Source: Bacteroidota bacterium
GTDB lineage: Bacteria > Bacteroidota > Bacteroidia > Chitinophagales > Chitinophagaceae
Assembly: GCA_018267915.1 (NCBI GenBank)
Contig: JAFDXN010000041.1
Coordinates: 62,001-126,000 of the forward strand
DNA length: 64,000 nt
Direction: 5' to 3'
Part shown: piece by piece, positions 24,287-35,500 of the stretch
Layout of the letters: every line of letters starts with the position of its first letter
How positions within the stretch are numbered: the first letter of the stretch is position 1
Notes under the pieces: generated by a model
Told to the model about the DNA's origin: nothing
The model's database searches: none
Seen by the model: the letters and a program-made list of their open reading frames with translations, nothing else
Translations under genes and position numbers: made by a program

Positions 24287-24305
24287 GATAAATATTTTAA
24301 AAATC

Positions 24306-25349
24306 CTAAAAACGTGAGCAAGGATAAACGAGGCGGTGGGCGAAATCCAGGGGATTTGGAGCTATGTAGCGGAGCGATATTTCAAAGCCACCTTTACCGT
24401 TTGATGCGTCTTTTAATGAAGATAAATTGTAGTCGTAGCTTACACCAAATTTGAAGCCTTTGAATTCGAGCCCAACTGTGGCCATTGCTGCGTCACCTGT
24501 GCGGTACCAACCGCTGAGGAAGATAGCAGTGGCAAAGCTATGTACGTCGGGATTGCCAACGATGTAGTTAAATTCGTTGCCCGCGATCAGTTCAGAAGCT
24601 GATGCCTGCATCTGGTAGAGGGCAGCCGGACGGATGCTGAAGCGATCGCCCAGGAAGGCAATGATACCCAACTGGCCGGTATAGCGCATAGCAAGACCTA
24701 CATCGCTATTGGTTTTCTTCTCGAGCGCATCCTTAGGCTGATTGAGGTTGTTAGCGCCCACGCCGAGGATATACCCGAATTTCTGACCTACGTTCTGAGA
24801 GAAGCTAAGGCCTGCATTTACGGTAAAGTATTTCACCCTGTTATTAAGGTAGGGATATTCGGCAGAAGTACCCGGCTGGAAGGTGCCGTTCAGGAATTCA
24901 TCGCCAAAGTATAACTTAGAGATATCAATGCTTTTTTCTGTATAACCACCCTGAACGCCTACACCGATCTGGGCATTCTCACCCATGAACTTGTGATAGG
25001 CAACTGAAGCAAGGCCTGAGAAGTTGGTAAGGTTACCATCGCCCGCCCTGTCATTATATAACTGTATGCCACCAGCCAGATAGTCGTCGTGAGAAATGTC
25101 GTAAACCAGGGGCATATCGAATGAAGCGGCGTAGGTAACGAATGGTATCGTAACGCTCTTCCATTGATTGCGGTAAACAGCGGCTGCGCGATACTGACCG
25201 TTGAAACCTCCAGTAAATGACGGATTAACGGTGAGGGGTGCGGCTTCGAACTGAGTAAAGTGAATATCCTGGGCATGCACGGGTGCTTGCAATGCAAGTG
25301 CCAATACTGCTCCCAGGCTTAAGCGGGTCATTATATTTTTTCTGGCCAT
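24306..25349 (-). CDS. PorP/SprF-family T9SS outer-membrane protein
   Basis: 347 residues. The signal peptide ends PVHAQ. The mature start DIHFTQFEAAPLTVNPSFTGGFNGQYRAAAVYRNQWKS contains the PorP/SprF hallmark (HFTQF...NPA/S-hTG...YR-x-QW, broken here for brevity). A beta-barrel continues to the C-terminus (GFEISLRYIA). SprF is needed to deliver SprB-type adhesins with type B sorting domains to the surface, and PorP binds the T9SS shuttle complex. It starts 23 bases after the adhesin gene stop, the classic adhesin-SprF pairing. Confidence 0.93.
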   Translation of the reverse strand: MARKNIMTRLSLGAVLALALQAPVHAQDIHFTQFEAAPLTVNPSFTGGFNGQYRAAAVYRNQWKSVTIPFVTYAASFDMPLVYDISHDDYLAGGIQLYNDRAGDGNLTNFSGLASVAYHKFMGENAQIGVGVQGGYTEKSIDISKLYFGDEFLNGTFQPGTSAEYPYLNNRVKYFTVNAGLSFSQNVGQKFGYILGVGANNLNQPKDALEKKTNSDVGLAMRYTGQLGIIAFLGDRFSIRPAALYQMQASASELIAGNEFNYIVGNPDVHSFATAIFLSGWYRTGDAAMATVGLEFKGFKFGVSYDYNLSSLKDASNGKGGFEISLRYIAPNPLDFAHRLVYPCSRF

Positions 25350-25372
25350 GATATTCTTACCTTATATAGATG

Positions 25373-28225
25373 TTATCTAATTAATGTTACGTTACCTTGT
25401 TTTACAAATTTGCGCCCTGTAGCGGTAGCTGCCTCTATCTCGTAGACATATACACCGAAAGGCTGAGGTTGACCCTTGTATTTGCCATCCCAACCCTGAT
25501 CGATGTCGGAAGTTTCAAACACTAAGTTCCCCCAGCGGTTGAAAATACGGAAACTTTTCAAAGTTGCAATGCCCCGCTTTACAATTTTTAATTCGGAATT
25601 TGGCGAAGAGCCCGGCGAGAAGGCATTTGGTATATCTATTACAGATTCTGTTTTTATGATCACGTCGATAGAATCGCTGGCGGGACAGCCCCATTCGGTG
25701 GTGCCGCTAACAATATACCTGGTGGTTACCTCGGGCGATGCCACAGGGTTTGAGATATTAGGATCAGTGAGACCGGTTGGCGGCATCCAGTTATAGTACA
25801 GCACATTGCCCTGAGGATTCATCTGGTATGTTTCGCCGGGATACAGTTCCACAGAATCGGGCAGATCGATAATGGCGTCGGAACGGACGTAGAAGGTGAC
25901 ACCGAGGGTATCGTGACAACCATGAATATCGGTGAGCAGCACCTCGTAATGCGTATTCTGTATCGGGTATACTACGGGGTCGGCACTTGAAGGATCGCTG
26001 ATGACCTCGCTTCCACCCGGTGTCCAGCTATAGGCTACGCCACCTGCAGCATGAAGGGTAACCCTGCTGCGCGGACAGATGTTGGTGTCGCTACCGGGAG
26101 CCAGCGTACCGAAGTTGCCCGGGAAAACCGTGATATAAGTTGAATCGGAACCCTTACATCCTATAGGGGTGGTAACAGTAAGTATATAATTATTACTGCT
26201 ATCGCCCGTGAAGACGATATTGGGCGAAGCCGGGCTGTCGAGGCCTATTGTGGGTGTCCAGGTATAGGTGTAGTTGGGATATGGCGGATCGATAGTAGCA
26301 TTAATGATGATACTCTTCCACTGGCACATTTGCGCCGAATCGGGAATATTTACTATGGGGTTGGGCTGCACCTCAATTGTAAATGAGTGAATCATATCCG
26401 GACAGGTAGGATAGGTAGCGGTTACCGTATAAGTAATCGTAGTATCGGGGGTCATCACCGGATCGATGATGAACGGATTAGAAACGTAGGTAGAGGGGGT
26501 CCACTGATAAGTGAAATTCGGATCGCCGGTAGCCCTTACCTGCACTACGCCGCCTACGCAAACAGTAGTATCGGGGTTAGACAAGGTAAAGTCGTTTGGC
26601 AATTCGTGTATAGTAATGGTATCGCTGCGCGCGCAACCAACGGCGCCCGGATCGGCAGAGACAATATACGTCTGATCCTGCTGCACCGTAGGCGTGCTGA
26701 CCGGGTTGGGAATGGTCGCGTCGCTCAGGTAGGTTGTAGGCGTCCAGGAATAAGTGTAGGTCTGATTGTTGGGCGAAATGGTGGTATTCAACTGAACCGG
26801 CACCCCGACGCAGGTGGTAACATCGGGCCCAAGGCTGAGCGTGGGCGGATATTTAACGTCGATGGTAATATGATCGTGCATGGCGGGGCAACCTGAACCG
26901 GGCAGATCGGCAGTGAGGGTATAAGTAGTGGTTACCGTTGGCGTAGCCGTCGGCGTTAAAGTATCGGGATTGTTGAGGCCGGTAGCGGGTGTCCAGTGAA
27001 ACTGGAGCACGCTATCGCCAGTGGCCAAAATGTTCACTGAATTGCCGATACATATAGGGGTATCAGGGCTGATGACATCTACAAAGATGGAATCCAATAT
27101 CGTGATCTCAGCACTATCAGATATCTGGTTGCCGTTGCAGAGATATGGAGAAAGGATCAGCAGTTTAACTGTCTTAGGACCCTGGGGAGGATTCACGGGC
27201 AGGGCGTTGATATAAACTGTGTCAGTAAGCTGATAGGGAGGTATCACAGCACTGTCCGCTATAGTAACATAGTCGGTACCGTTGACAGCCGTGCCGGCGA
27301 TAATGTAATGCACTACTTTGGGCTGAGGGGTAGCCTGTGGCCTTGTGAATACGAACTTACCAGGTGCGCAACCCCTAACAACATAAGGGAGACCACCCGG
27401 GCCAAAGGTAGCGATAGTGGTAGTGCCAGAGGTAAGACTGCCTGCTTCGAGCCAAACACCAGAGTCAAGGATCATATCGCTCGCATCTGCAACAGCTAAC
27501 TTCAAGTGATAAGTATCACAAGCTGTAACTGCTGATACTGCTTTAAATACCTGAGTAAAGCCTTTGTAGGTGATATAAATACCGTTATTGTTATTTACAT
27601 AGTATTGTGAGAAAGGTGAACCAGGACCCATTGCCTGGCAGGCGGCGGGACCCAAAGTAGGTGGATTTATAGTCATATCCGTAGTGCTATTCACAGATAC
27701 CGGAATATTGGTATTCGGTATCAAGGCAATATTAGTCGGGGTTGGTATGTTGGGGCCCGAAATGAAAAAGCCGAAGACATCGTTAAAGCTTGAGCAAGAG
27801 TAGCTAGTATATTCCACTGATCCGAAAACATAATTAAACTTCACGGTATCACCTGAAGGCACAAAATCGAACTCGAGGACACATGCATCGTGCGTCGGTT
27901 GGCCTGCAAGGTTAGTCAGATCTGCATCGCCGGGGAAATTATTAGAAAAACTTGGACTACCCGCCGGGCCTGCTGTTGCAGCGGCGTGACCTGACGTCAT
28001 GACAATACCGCTGTCAATACCAAGGTTGCTAACCCCTGAAAAGGTACCGTTAGCCAGCTGGTGGCAGTTGAGCGTAGCGTTCAACGTAATAACCCCTGCG
28101 CCGGTCAAATGTGCTACGAGTGTATCTGCTGTTTGATTAGCGATAACGGAATAGTTTTGAGCGTAAGACTTCCCGTAAAATGCAGATAACGCTATAACAC
28201 AAAACGCGTAAACAAATTTCTTCAT
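25373..28225 (-). CDS. large surface adhesin with choice-of-anchor L domain and type B T9SS sorting domain
   Basis: About 950 residues from the ATG at 28225 (MKKFVYAFCVIALSAFYGKSYAQ), which gives a better signal peptide than the in-frame ATG at 28243. Residues about 25-260 match the choice-of-anchor L module (LNCHQLANGTFSGVSNLGID, VLEFDFVPSGDTVKFNYVFG, SCSSFNDVFGFFISGP). About six Ig/PKD-like repeats follow, each with a Y-x-W-x-P-x-T/S strand and a T-T-Y-x-V/L-T strand. The last 90 residues (IDIPNAFSPGSSPNSE, FRIFNRWGNLVFE, PFGVYVYEIEA, QGNVTLIR) are the gliding-motility-associated C-terminal domain. It is exported by T9SS and probably mediates adhesion or gliding together with the downstream PorP/SprF and OmpA proteins. 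Confidence 0.93.
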   Translation of the reverse strand: MKKFVYAFCVIALSAFYGKSYAQNYSVIANQTADTLVAHLTGAGVITLNATLNCHQLANGTFSGVSNLGIDSGIVMTSGHAAATAGPAGSPSFSNNFPGDADLTNLAGQPTHDACVLEFDFVPSGDTVKFNYVFGSVEYTSYSCSSFNDVFGFFISGPNIPTPTNIALIPNTNIPVSVNSTTDMTINPPTLGPAACQAMGPGSPFSQYYVNNNNGIYITYKGFTQVFKAVSAVTACDTYHLKLAVADASDMILDSGVWLEAGSLTSGTTTIATFGPGGLPYVVRGCAPGKFVFTRPQATPQPKVVHYIIAGTAVNGTDYVTIADSAVIPPYQLTDTVYINALPVNPPQGPKTVKLLILSPYLCNGNQISDSAEITILDSIFVDVISPDTPICIGNSVNILATGDSVLQFHWTPATGLNNPDTLTPTATPTVTTTYTLTADLPGSGCPAMHDHITIDVKYPPTLSLGPDVTTCVGVPVQLNTTISPNNQTYTYSWTPTTYLSDATIPNPVSTPTVQQDQTYIVSADPGAVGCARSDTITIHELPNDFTLSNPDTTVCVGGVVQVRATGDPNFTYQWTPSTYVSNPFIIDPVMTPDTTITYTVTATYPTCPDMIHSFTIEVQPNPIVNIPDSAQMCQWKSIIINATIDPPYPNYTYTWTPTIGLDSPASPNIVFTGDSSNNYILTVTTPIGCKGSDSTYITVFPGNFGTLAPGSDTNICPRSRVTLHAAGGVAYSWTPGGSEVISDPSSADPVVYPIQNTHYEVLLTDIHGCHDTLGVTFYVRSDAIIDLPDSVELYPGETYQMNPQGNVLYYNWMPPTGLTDPNISNPVASPEVTTRYIVSGTTEWGCPASDSIDVIIKTESVIDIPNAFSPGSSPNSELKIVKRGIATLKSFRIFNRWGNLVFETSDIDQGWDGKYKGQPQPFGVYVYEIEAATATGRKFVKQGNVTLIR

Positions 28226-28375
28226 ATTTATTGCCGCTTTCATGGTTTTTATATTAGACGGGGATTTAGAAAAAAAAGTTTGCTTTTTTCTTCAAATCCC
28301 GAATTATCAAAAATACACTTTAAATAAATGTTTTTTCAGCTTTTTTTTAACAAAGCTGCTACTTTATTAATATTG

Positions 28376-28383
28376 TACCTTTG
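28376..28383 (+). promoter_or_regulatory. -7 box TACCTTTG for ftsK
   Basis: Exact TAnnTTTG match only 11 bases before the ATG at 28395, so the mRNA leader is very short. Confidence 0.6.
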
Positions 28384-28394
28384 CGCGTCGTAAC

Positions 28395-30947
28395 ATGGCC
28401 AGTAGTAAAAAAAATACTAATAACACCGGGGGCAAAAAAAACACTGCCACCAAAGCTGAGCCTGAAGGCCAGGTAAATTCAGATAAGAAAAAACAAATAA
28501 GACTGACGGCGGGTATCTTGTCGCTGCTTCTGGGAGCTTTTATTTGTTTTTCTATCATCAGTTACTACTTCACATGGCATACCGACCAGGATAAATTATT
28601 CAATAGCAACAGTTTATGGCAATTTCTACTGCATGACAAGAGCGCAGTAGCCAACTGGGGCGGCAGGCTTGGCGCCGTATTATCGCACCTGCTGGTATTC
28701 AGGGGAGCGGGAATAGCGTCGCTGGCAATTGGCCTGGCTATCCTGGCGCTGGGCGCCCATATGATCTACGGGAAACGCGTGGTACCCCTGCTGCGCTATA
28801 TGCGGTGGGTATCGATACTGCTGCTGATAGCTGCACCTGCCCTGGCTTACCTGTCGCCACAGTCGCCTTTTCCCTACGGCGGGGCGCTGGGCAATGAAGC
28901 TGTGGCATATATGAACGGCTTTGCGGGCAGCGCGGGCACCGGTATGATACTGATCGCCGCAGCTTGTTTTTTCCTGTTCGTGGTGCTGGCCCTGGACATC
29001 AGGCCGTTGCTGCGCCGTATGCGAAGCGCAGCCGCAAACGCCGGAGCTGCGATAGCGACCGCAAGACAAAAAAATGAGGCAGAAAAAGCCGTAGCTGAAA
29101 ATATAGCAACAGAAGAAGAGGCCGAGCCAGCTGCACCAATGATGCTGAAGGAAGAAGCCAACGGCCTTAGGGAGTGGAATATGACCCTTGGAGAAAAGAG
29201 CAGCCAGAAAACGATCAATGACACCTATGCGAACGAGGCGGCTGTGATAGAAAGACATGAGACAGCAATACTGACAGAAGAGGCGCCGGAAGAGGAATAT
29301 GAAGCGGAGGAAATTGAAGAAGAGGAGGAAGAAAGCGCAGCAGAAGAAACTGCCGATGAGGAATTCTCGTTTGAAGTGATCAAACAGGAAGATGAACCGA
29401 CAATAAAACATGGCGAACACATAAGCCTGGAGAGCAAGGAACCTTATGCGCCGGAGCTGGACCTGCCCAGCTATAAATTCCCCAGGCTGGACCTGCTGGA
29501 AGACCGCGCACAGGAAGCCATATCGCTGGACAAGGAAGAGCTGGAAAAAAATAAAAACCAGATCATACAGACGCTGAGGAGCTTTGGCATAGAGATACAG
29601 CGCATCAGCGCGACGGTGGGCCCAACGGTGACACTGTACGAGATAGTGCCCGCTGAAGGCGTACGCATCTCGAAGATCCGCAACCTGGAAGACGATATAG
29701 CGCTGAACCTTGCGGCACTGGGCATACGCATCATAGCCCCCATACCCGGCAGGGGCACGATAGGCATAGAAGTGCCGAATGCCCACAAACAAATCGTATC
29801 GATGAAGGCGCTGCTGGCAAGCGAGAAGTTTGCCAACTCGAAAATGAGCCTGCCGATAGCACTGGGAAAGAAAATAGATAATGAGAACTACATCGTGGAC
29901 CTGGCCACCATGCCGCACCTGCTGATGGCGGGCGCTACGGGGCAGGGTAAATCGGTGGGCATAAATGCCATACTCGTATCGCTGCTGTATAAAAAGCACC
30001 CGTCGCAGCTGAAGTTTGTGATGGTGGACCCCAAGAAGGTGGAGCTATCGATATACCGCACCATCGAAAAACACTTCCTTGCCAAGCTGCCTAACGAAGA
30101 AGAAGCCATCATCACCGACACCAAAAAGGTGATCTATACACTGAATGCGCTGTGCATAGAGATGGACAACCGCTACGAGCTACTAAAAGAAGCGGGAGCG
30201 AGAAACATAAAAGAATACAACGAAAAGTTCATCAACCGCAAGCTGAACCCTGAGCGCGGACATAAATACCTGCCGTTTATTGTACTGGTGATAGACGAAT
30301 TTGCGGACCTGATAATGACGGCGGGCAAAGAAGTGGAAATGCCGATAGCACGCCTGGCACAACTGGCGCGCGCCATAGGCATACACCTGATCATTGCCAC
30401 ACAGCGTCCATCGGTAAATGTGATCACCGGTACGATCAAAGCGAACTTCCCAGCGCGTATCGCCTTCAAGGTATCGGCAAAAGTGGACTCGCGGACGATA
30501 CTGGATGCAGGAGGCGCCGAGCAACTGATAGGCCGTGGCGACATGCTGGTATCGCATGGGAGCGAGCTACTGCGCCTGCAATGCGCCTTTGTGGACACGC
30601 CGGAGGTGGAAAACATCGTAGAGTTCATCGGCAAGCAGCGCGGATACCCGTCAGCCTTCGAACTACCCGAATATGAAGGGGAAGACGGCGATGGAGCAGA
30701 TAAAGTACTGGACCTTACTAACCGAGATAAACTATTTGAAGACTGCGCACGCACGGTGGTGCAAACCCAATCGGGCTCGACATCGATGTTGCAACGCCGC
30801 TATAACCTGGGCTATAACAGGGCGGGACGCATTATGGACCAACTGGAGGCAGCCGGCATTGTGGGCCCGGCAGTGGGCAGCAAGCCGAGAGAAGTATATT
30901 TTAAGACCGAAGCGGAGTTGGAACAGTTTTTGAACACACTAGATTAA
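28395..30947 (+). CDS. ftsK: DNA translocase FtsK
   Basis: 850 residues. A Lys/Asn-rich N-terminus is followed by four or five membrane segments (about 35-60, 90-115, 125-160, 178-200). An acidic linker (about 215-350, many Glu runs) leads to the RecA-like motor with Walker A GATGQGKSVG (about 513-522), VMVDPKKVELSIY, Walker B FIVLVIDEFADLI and TQRPSVNVITG. The C-terminal gamma winged helix (SMLQRRYNLGYNRAGRIMDQLE) reads KOPS-like sequences. It pumps chromosomal DNA at the division septum and supports dimer resolution. It is probably co-transcribed with the LolA-like gene 48 bases downstream. Confidence 0.96.
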   Translation: MASSKKNTNNTGGKKNTATKAEPEGQVNSDKKKQIRLTAGILSLLLGAFICFSIISYYFTWHTDQDKLFNSNSLWQFLLHDKSAVANWGGRLGAVLSHLLVFRGAGIASLAIGLAILALGAHMIYGKRVVPLLRYMRWVSILLLIAAPALAYLSPQSPFPYGGALGNEAVAYMNGFAGSAGTGMILIAAACFFLFVVLALDIRPLLRRMRSAAANAGAAIATARQKNEAEKAVAENIATEEEAEPAAPMMLKEEANGLREWNMTLGEKSSQKTINDTYANEAAVIERHETAILTEEAPEEEYEAEEIEEEEEESAAEETADEEFSFEVIKQEDEPTIKHGEHISLESKEPYAPELDLPSYKFPRLDLLEDRAQEAISLDKEELEKNKNQIIQTLRSFGIEIQRISATVGPTVTLYEIVPAEGVRISKIRNLEDDIALNLAALGIRIIAPIPGRGTIGIEVPNAHKQIVSMKALLASEKFANSKMSLPIALGKKIDNENYIVDLATMPHLLMAGATGQGKSVGINAILVSLLYKKHPSQLKFVMVDPKKVELSIYRTIEKHFLAKLPNEEEAIITDTKKVIYTLNALCIEMDNRYELLKEAGARNIKEYNEKFINRKLNPERGHKYLPFIVLVIDEFADLIMTAGKEVEMPIARLAQLARAIGIHLIIATQRPSVNVITGTIKANFPARIAFKVSAKVDSRTILDAGGAEQLIGRGDMLVSHGSELLRLQCAFVDTPEVENIVEFIGKQRGYPSAFELPEYEGEDGDGADKVLDLTNRDKLFEDCARTVVQTQSGSTSMLQRRYNLGYNRAGRIMDQLEAAGIVGPAVGSKPREVYFKTEAELEQFLNTLD

Positions 30948-30995
30948 ACATTTAAAACGCGTTTATTTTTAATCAGATAATTATTAACAAAAAAG

Positions 30996-31646
30996 ATGAG
31001 AAAACTCCTGAGTTTAAGCTTACTGACGATGATGATGTTTGCGACGAACATGGCGCAGGCACAGGACACGAAAGCAAAATCGATACTGGAAGCGGTAAGC
31101 AAGAAAATCAACAGCCTGAAATCGTTGAAGGCAAACTTTTCATTTCACCTGTCAGGTTCGGGTGGCAAAGTGAAAGAAACCAAGAAAGGTGCTTTTGCAA
31201 TGAAGGGCCAGAAGTATCATGTAACGATAGCCGGACAGGAAATAATATGCGATACAAAGACCGTATGGACCTACATGAAAGAATCGAACGAGGTGCAGGT
31301 AAGCAACTTTAATCCTGAAGAACAAACGATTTCTCCAACCAAGTTGCTGACTAACTTTTACGACAAGGAATACAGCTACAAATATGTGGGCACACGCAAA
31401 GTGGCCGGTAAAAACTGCGACGTGATCGAGCTGACACCTAACAAAAAAGGTAAGCAATTAAGCAAGCTGGAACTGGCTGTGGACAAAGCAAGCAGCACGA
31501 TAGCGGGTGGCAATATATGGGAGAAGAACGGCAACAATTATCAATATGAAATAAGCGACTTCACGCCTAACCCGCCGCTGGCCGACAACTATTTCACATT
31601 CGATACGAAAGCGCATCCGAAGGTGGAAGTGGTGGACCTGCGATAA
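30996..31646 (+). CDS. LolA-like outer-membrane lipoprotein carrier
   Basis: 216 residues with a signal peptide (MRKLLSLSLLTMMMFATNMAQA). The mature protein is a half-barrel of the LolA/LolB type: SLKSLKANFSFHLSG, KETKKGAFAMKGQKYHV, GQEIICDTKTVWTYMKESNEVQV, NPPLADNYFTFD. It carries lipoproteins through the periplasm from LolCDE to the outer membrane. The FtsK-LolA order is common in bacteria. A strong terminator follows. Confidence 0.88.
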   Translation: MRKLLSLSLLTMMMFATNMAQAQDTKAKSILEAVSKKINSLKSLKANFSFHLSGSGGKVKETKKGAFAMKGQKYHVTIAGQEIICDTKTVWTYMKESNEVQVSNFNPEEQTISPTKLLTNFYDKEYSYKYVGTRKVAGKNCDVIELTPNKKGKQLSKLELAVDKASSTIAGGNIWEKNGNNYQYEISDFTPNPPLADNYFTFDTKAHPKVEVVDLR

Positions 31647-31670
31647 TTATGGTTTTAAAAACATTAAGGA

Positions 31671-31697
31671 AAAGCTCCCGGCCGGGAGCTTTTTTTA
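31671..31697 (+). terminator. strong rho-independent terminator
   Basis: 22-base perfect palindrome AAAGCTCCCGG/CCGGGAGCTTT (31671-31692) followed by T residues; ends the ftsK-lolA transcript. Confidence 0.85.
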
Positions 31698-31708
31698 TTG
31701 TCTTTAGG

Positions 31709-32491
31709 TCAAGACTTAGCATTCCCCTGCTGCTCTCGCATGCTGGCTTCCTTGGCCTTGGCAAGAAACTCAGATGCGAAGATGAATTCGTTCAGCATCT
31801 TGTCGTCGCTGAAGATGATGTCTTTGTTGGAGCCTTCCCATTGCTTTTTGCCCTGGTACATATAGACAATGTGATCGCCGCTTTCCATCACAGTGTTCAT
31901 GTCGTGGGTATTGATAATGGTAGTGATATTGTACTCGATGGTGATCTCTTTTACCAGTTTATCGATCAGGAGGGACGTTTGCGGATCGAGGCCTGAGTTA
32001 GGCTCGTCGCAGAAAAGATATTTGGGGTTGAGCACGATGGCGCGGGCCAGCGCTACGCGTTTTTTCATACCACCGCTTATCTCGGCCGGATATTTTTTAT
32101 GGGCTTCCTCGAGGTTCACACGATCCAATACTTCGTCGGCGCGCTTGCGTTTTTCACGGCGGGTCATGTTGGTAAACATATCGAGCGGGAACATTACATT
32201 CTGCTCCACCGTCTTACTGTCGAAGAGCGCACTGCCCTGGAAAAGCATGCCTATCTGCTTGCGGATCTCCTTGAGCTCGGAGACTTCCATTTGGGTTACG
32301 TCCCGGCCCTCGTACAACACCTGTCCGGAATCGGGCTCCATAAGGCCGACCATTATCTTCATTAATACGGTTTTGCCGCTGCCGCTGGTGCCGATGATGA
32401 GATTCGTCTTCCCCTCCTTCATACTTGCCGATACATCGTCTATAACCACCTTATCTCCGAAACTTTTCCTGATATTCTTTACTTCGATCAT
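31709..32491 (-). CDS. ABC transporter ATP-binding protein, MlaF-like
   Basis: 260 residues. Walker A GTSGSGKTVLMK, Q-loop FQGSALFDSKTVEQNV, signature EISGGMKKRVALARAI, Walker B YLFCDEPNSGLDP and the switch His in NTHDMNTVMESGD. The GSALFDSxTVxxNV Q-loop and SGGMKKRVALARA signature are typical of MlaF/Ttg2A, the ATPase of the phospholipid-trafficking Mla complex. The usual mlaE permease and mlaD genes are not adjacent in this window. It ends 24 bases from the opposing lolA transcript, which has a terminator in between. Confidence 0.88.
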   Translation of the reverse strand: MIEVKNIRKSFGDKVVIDDVSASMKEGKTNLIIGTSGSGKTVLMKIMVGLMEPDSGQVLYEGRDVTQMEVSELKEIRKQIGMLFQGSALFDSKTVEQNVMFPLDMFTNMTRREKRKRADEVLDRVNLEEAHKKYPAEISGGMKKRVALARAIVLNPKYLFCDEPNSGLDPQTSLLIDKLVKEITIEYNITTIINTHDMNTVMESGDHIVYMYQGKKQWEGSNKDIIFSDDKMLNEFIFASEFLAKAKEASMREQQGNAKS

Positions 32492-32572
32492 CTAAAAGGG
32501 ATTGTGGACCAAAAGTCGTAACATTTTTTCACAGGATGAAAATAATAAAACTATGCCCCTATGTCAAACAGG

Positions 32573-35500
32573 CTATAATATGGCACGGAGGCTCATGCGG
32601 CCTGTGTGTATGATATTGGTATTACCCGCCTTGCGGCCCTCGTATTCGAGGGATACTTCTATGCCTTTGGTGACTTTGCGCTCCCAGGTCATTCCCCAGA
32701 TGTAATTGTCACCTTTCTGCAGGGCGTCGAGCATTGTGAAAGCGATGGGTGCGGACATAAGGCCATTGAAAGTAATATTAGAATATGTGCCGCGCAACTG
32801 GATAGCGCCGGTGGTCAGCTTGCTGAAACGCAGCTCGAGATTGGCACTTTGGATGGTGGCGTGCTCGCCGCCGTATTGCGGTTTGTTTTGGCGGTCCTCA
32901 TACCTATAGCTACCGGTGAGGCGCAATACAGCGTGTAAAAGCATGGTAAGAGATGGCTCGGCCGACCAATTGTTGATGTAATAGGTGCGGTTGTCGTCGA
33001 GGGCAGATAGGTAGGAACGGTAGCCATTCTTGCCTGACATGGTGAGCATCCATGCTTTGGTGATATTCCAGCGCAGCCTGCCGAGGTGCTGTTTGCTTTC
33101 ACTAGATTCGACACCGTAATTGAGAAGTTGCTTGCCTGTATTTGAGAGGTAATTGTAGTCGAGGCCCCAATGAGAGCTGGTACGATTGAAATAAAAGGTA
33201 TTGCTGAATGAATTGTTTGTGGTGATAACAGCCGAATCTTCGGCCACCTGCAGGAACGGGTTGTAGGCCTTCAAACCCTCGGAAGCCAGCAGCCTGTTAC
33301 CTATCTGCAGGGAAAGCTGGTCGGAAAAGCGGGAAAGGAAATCCTGCCATTTTGCTTTGTTCCCTTTCCAGAAGTAGGACGGCTCGAAGTTCAGGGATTG
33401 GTTGAAATTGACGTAGTTGACCTTGACGTATTCGTTTGTTGGTGTGTAGACGCGGATGAATTTTTTCTGGTCGGGGTAGAGGGCAACGACAAACTCGTTG
33501 GATTGCTGTACACCGTCGCCGTTGTAGTCTATCCAATTATATACACCCTGTCCTGCAGGCACCTCTACATAGGTGAAGGAACGTTTCTGCTCTTGTCCTG
33601 CGCCGAACTCGTAGAGGGTGTTGCCGCTTAAGACGCCGTTGAAAAGCGAGCCGGAATATTCCAGGCGACCGAGGAGGCTCTGTTCGGGTTTTTGGTTATT
33701 AAATGTGCTGTCGTCGATGTGCAGTTTGCGATAGGAGCCGGTGAGGTTGATGCGGTGGTCTTTCCATTTCGCTACGCCGAGGCGAAGGTCTAAATTCTGG
33801 CTATGGCTTTGCTGCCTGAACATGTCGTTGCGGGACAATTCATCGCGACGTACCCAGTAGTTGATGGTCCAGTTGAAAGGCTGCTTGTCAGGTGTGCGGA
33901 GATAGACTGATGCAATATCGAAGGCGAATGCTGCCGGCATGAGCGTGTCGCCGGCCTTGCTACGAATGGCGTTGTGCTCGCCGTCGTAACGGCCACCGAG
34001 GGTGGTATTAAGCAGGGGTCTTATTTTGTATTCCGCATATACCGAGGGACGGAAATAGAGCGATCTCCAGAAGGTATCCTGAGCACTGAGGACGTTCATG
34101 ATAAAGCCTGCATGTGCGGCTTTGTAATTGTAATCGTAAGAGAGAATGTTGCGATAGCCCGTATAGTTAATACCCCGCTTGTATAAAGTAAGATCGTAGG
34201 CGGCTGTGCCCCATTTTTTGTTTTGCAGTTGGGTGAAAACATCTGCCAGGTGCTCGTCGGGTTTATTGCCGGCCTGGGGCACATTCCAGTCGCGGCCGAA
34301 TTCAACATTTCGGTAAGGGGCAATCGCCTTGAAGCGATCCTGCACGTATTCGTACGACAATTTGTTTTGCCAGTTCCATTGTTTCTTGCCTGCACTGTCG
34401 CTGTTGCCAAGCCACCGGGCTTCATTATAGACCAGGCGGGTAGCCACGCCCTGGTGTGTATTGTTATCGGCAGAAGAAAACAGATTAGGGTCGGTATTAC
34501 TGGCGGCCAGCTCAACGTTCAATGCCTTTAGCGAGTCGATGCGGTAGGTGGTGTTAAGCGTGAACACCTGCTGCATTTTGGGCGTGATCAATAATGCAAC
34601 AGGAGCATAGTTACCTTGTGGCCGGCCATTGACAGGCGCTACCCAGTTATATACCCTGCCATTGGCATTGGTATTTGACAAGATGTAGTTGCCTTTGCCA
34701 TCGCCAACGTAAGAGAATGAAAGTGTGTATCGCGCACTGTCGGGGTTTGTGGTATACACAAAGACAGAATCGTAATGTATTGATGCAACTGTGGTGTCTG
34801 TGATCTTGTACAGGATCTTATTAGATGCGAAGGTGTCTGCGACTATGTTGGGATAATATGCATTCTGGATCGAGTCTCCGATGCCCGAGAGGAAGCGCTT
34901 CTGACTGCCATTCAGGTTTTGGAGATAAGGTTGATTCTTTGCATCCTGATTAGAATAGGCATTGAGGCGAATGTTCCACTTTTTGCCGATCTGCAATTCG
35001 TCGTAAGCATAGATGAGTGAGTTGAGATAATTACGGTCCTGGTATTCAAACTCAACCTGTATGCGTGAATCCTTGGTGATAAGGCGGCGGGGCATGAAGC
35101 GAATTTCGGCGGTGTTGTAATCGATCACGTAATCGGCATTTTCACCACGCTCCATCAGGACATCGTTGATATAAACACGTTCGGTGCCGGCCAGTACAAT
35201 GAAGAACTGCTCTCCATTATTTCCTGTAAGCTTATAGGGCCCCTGGTTACCTTCTTCACCCTGAAAGATGTTTCTTGCAAACTGACCTTTGGCTATAGAG
35301 CCGCTGAGGCCGGCCTTATTGGTCGTGTTGCTGCTCAGCCTAACCTCATCCCGGTAGTAGAGGCCTTGTACACGTTTGTAAAAATTGAGAAAATAGCCCG
35401 GTGGCCGCTCTAATACATAGTCTCCCAGTGTGAGCTCGTGCTTATTTTTCTGAAGGTGAATGAATACCTGGTCGAACTCCTGCAGCCGCTGGGTATTGCC

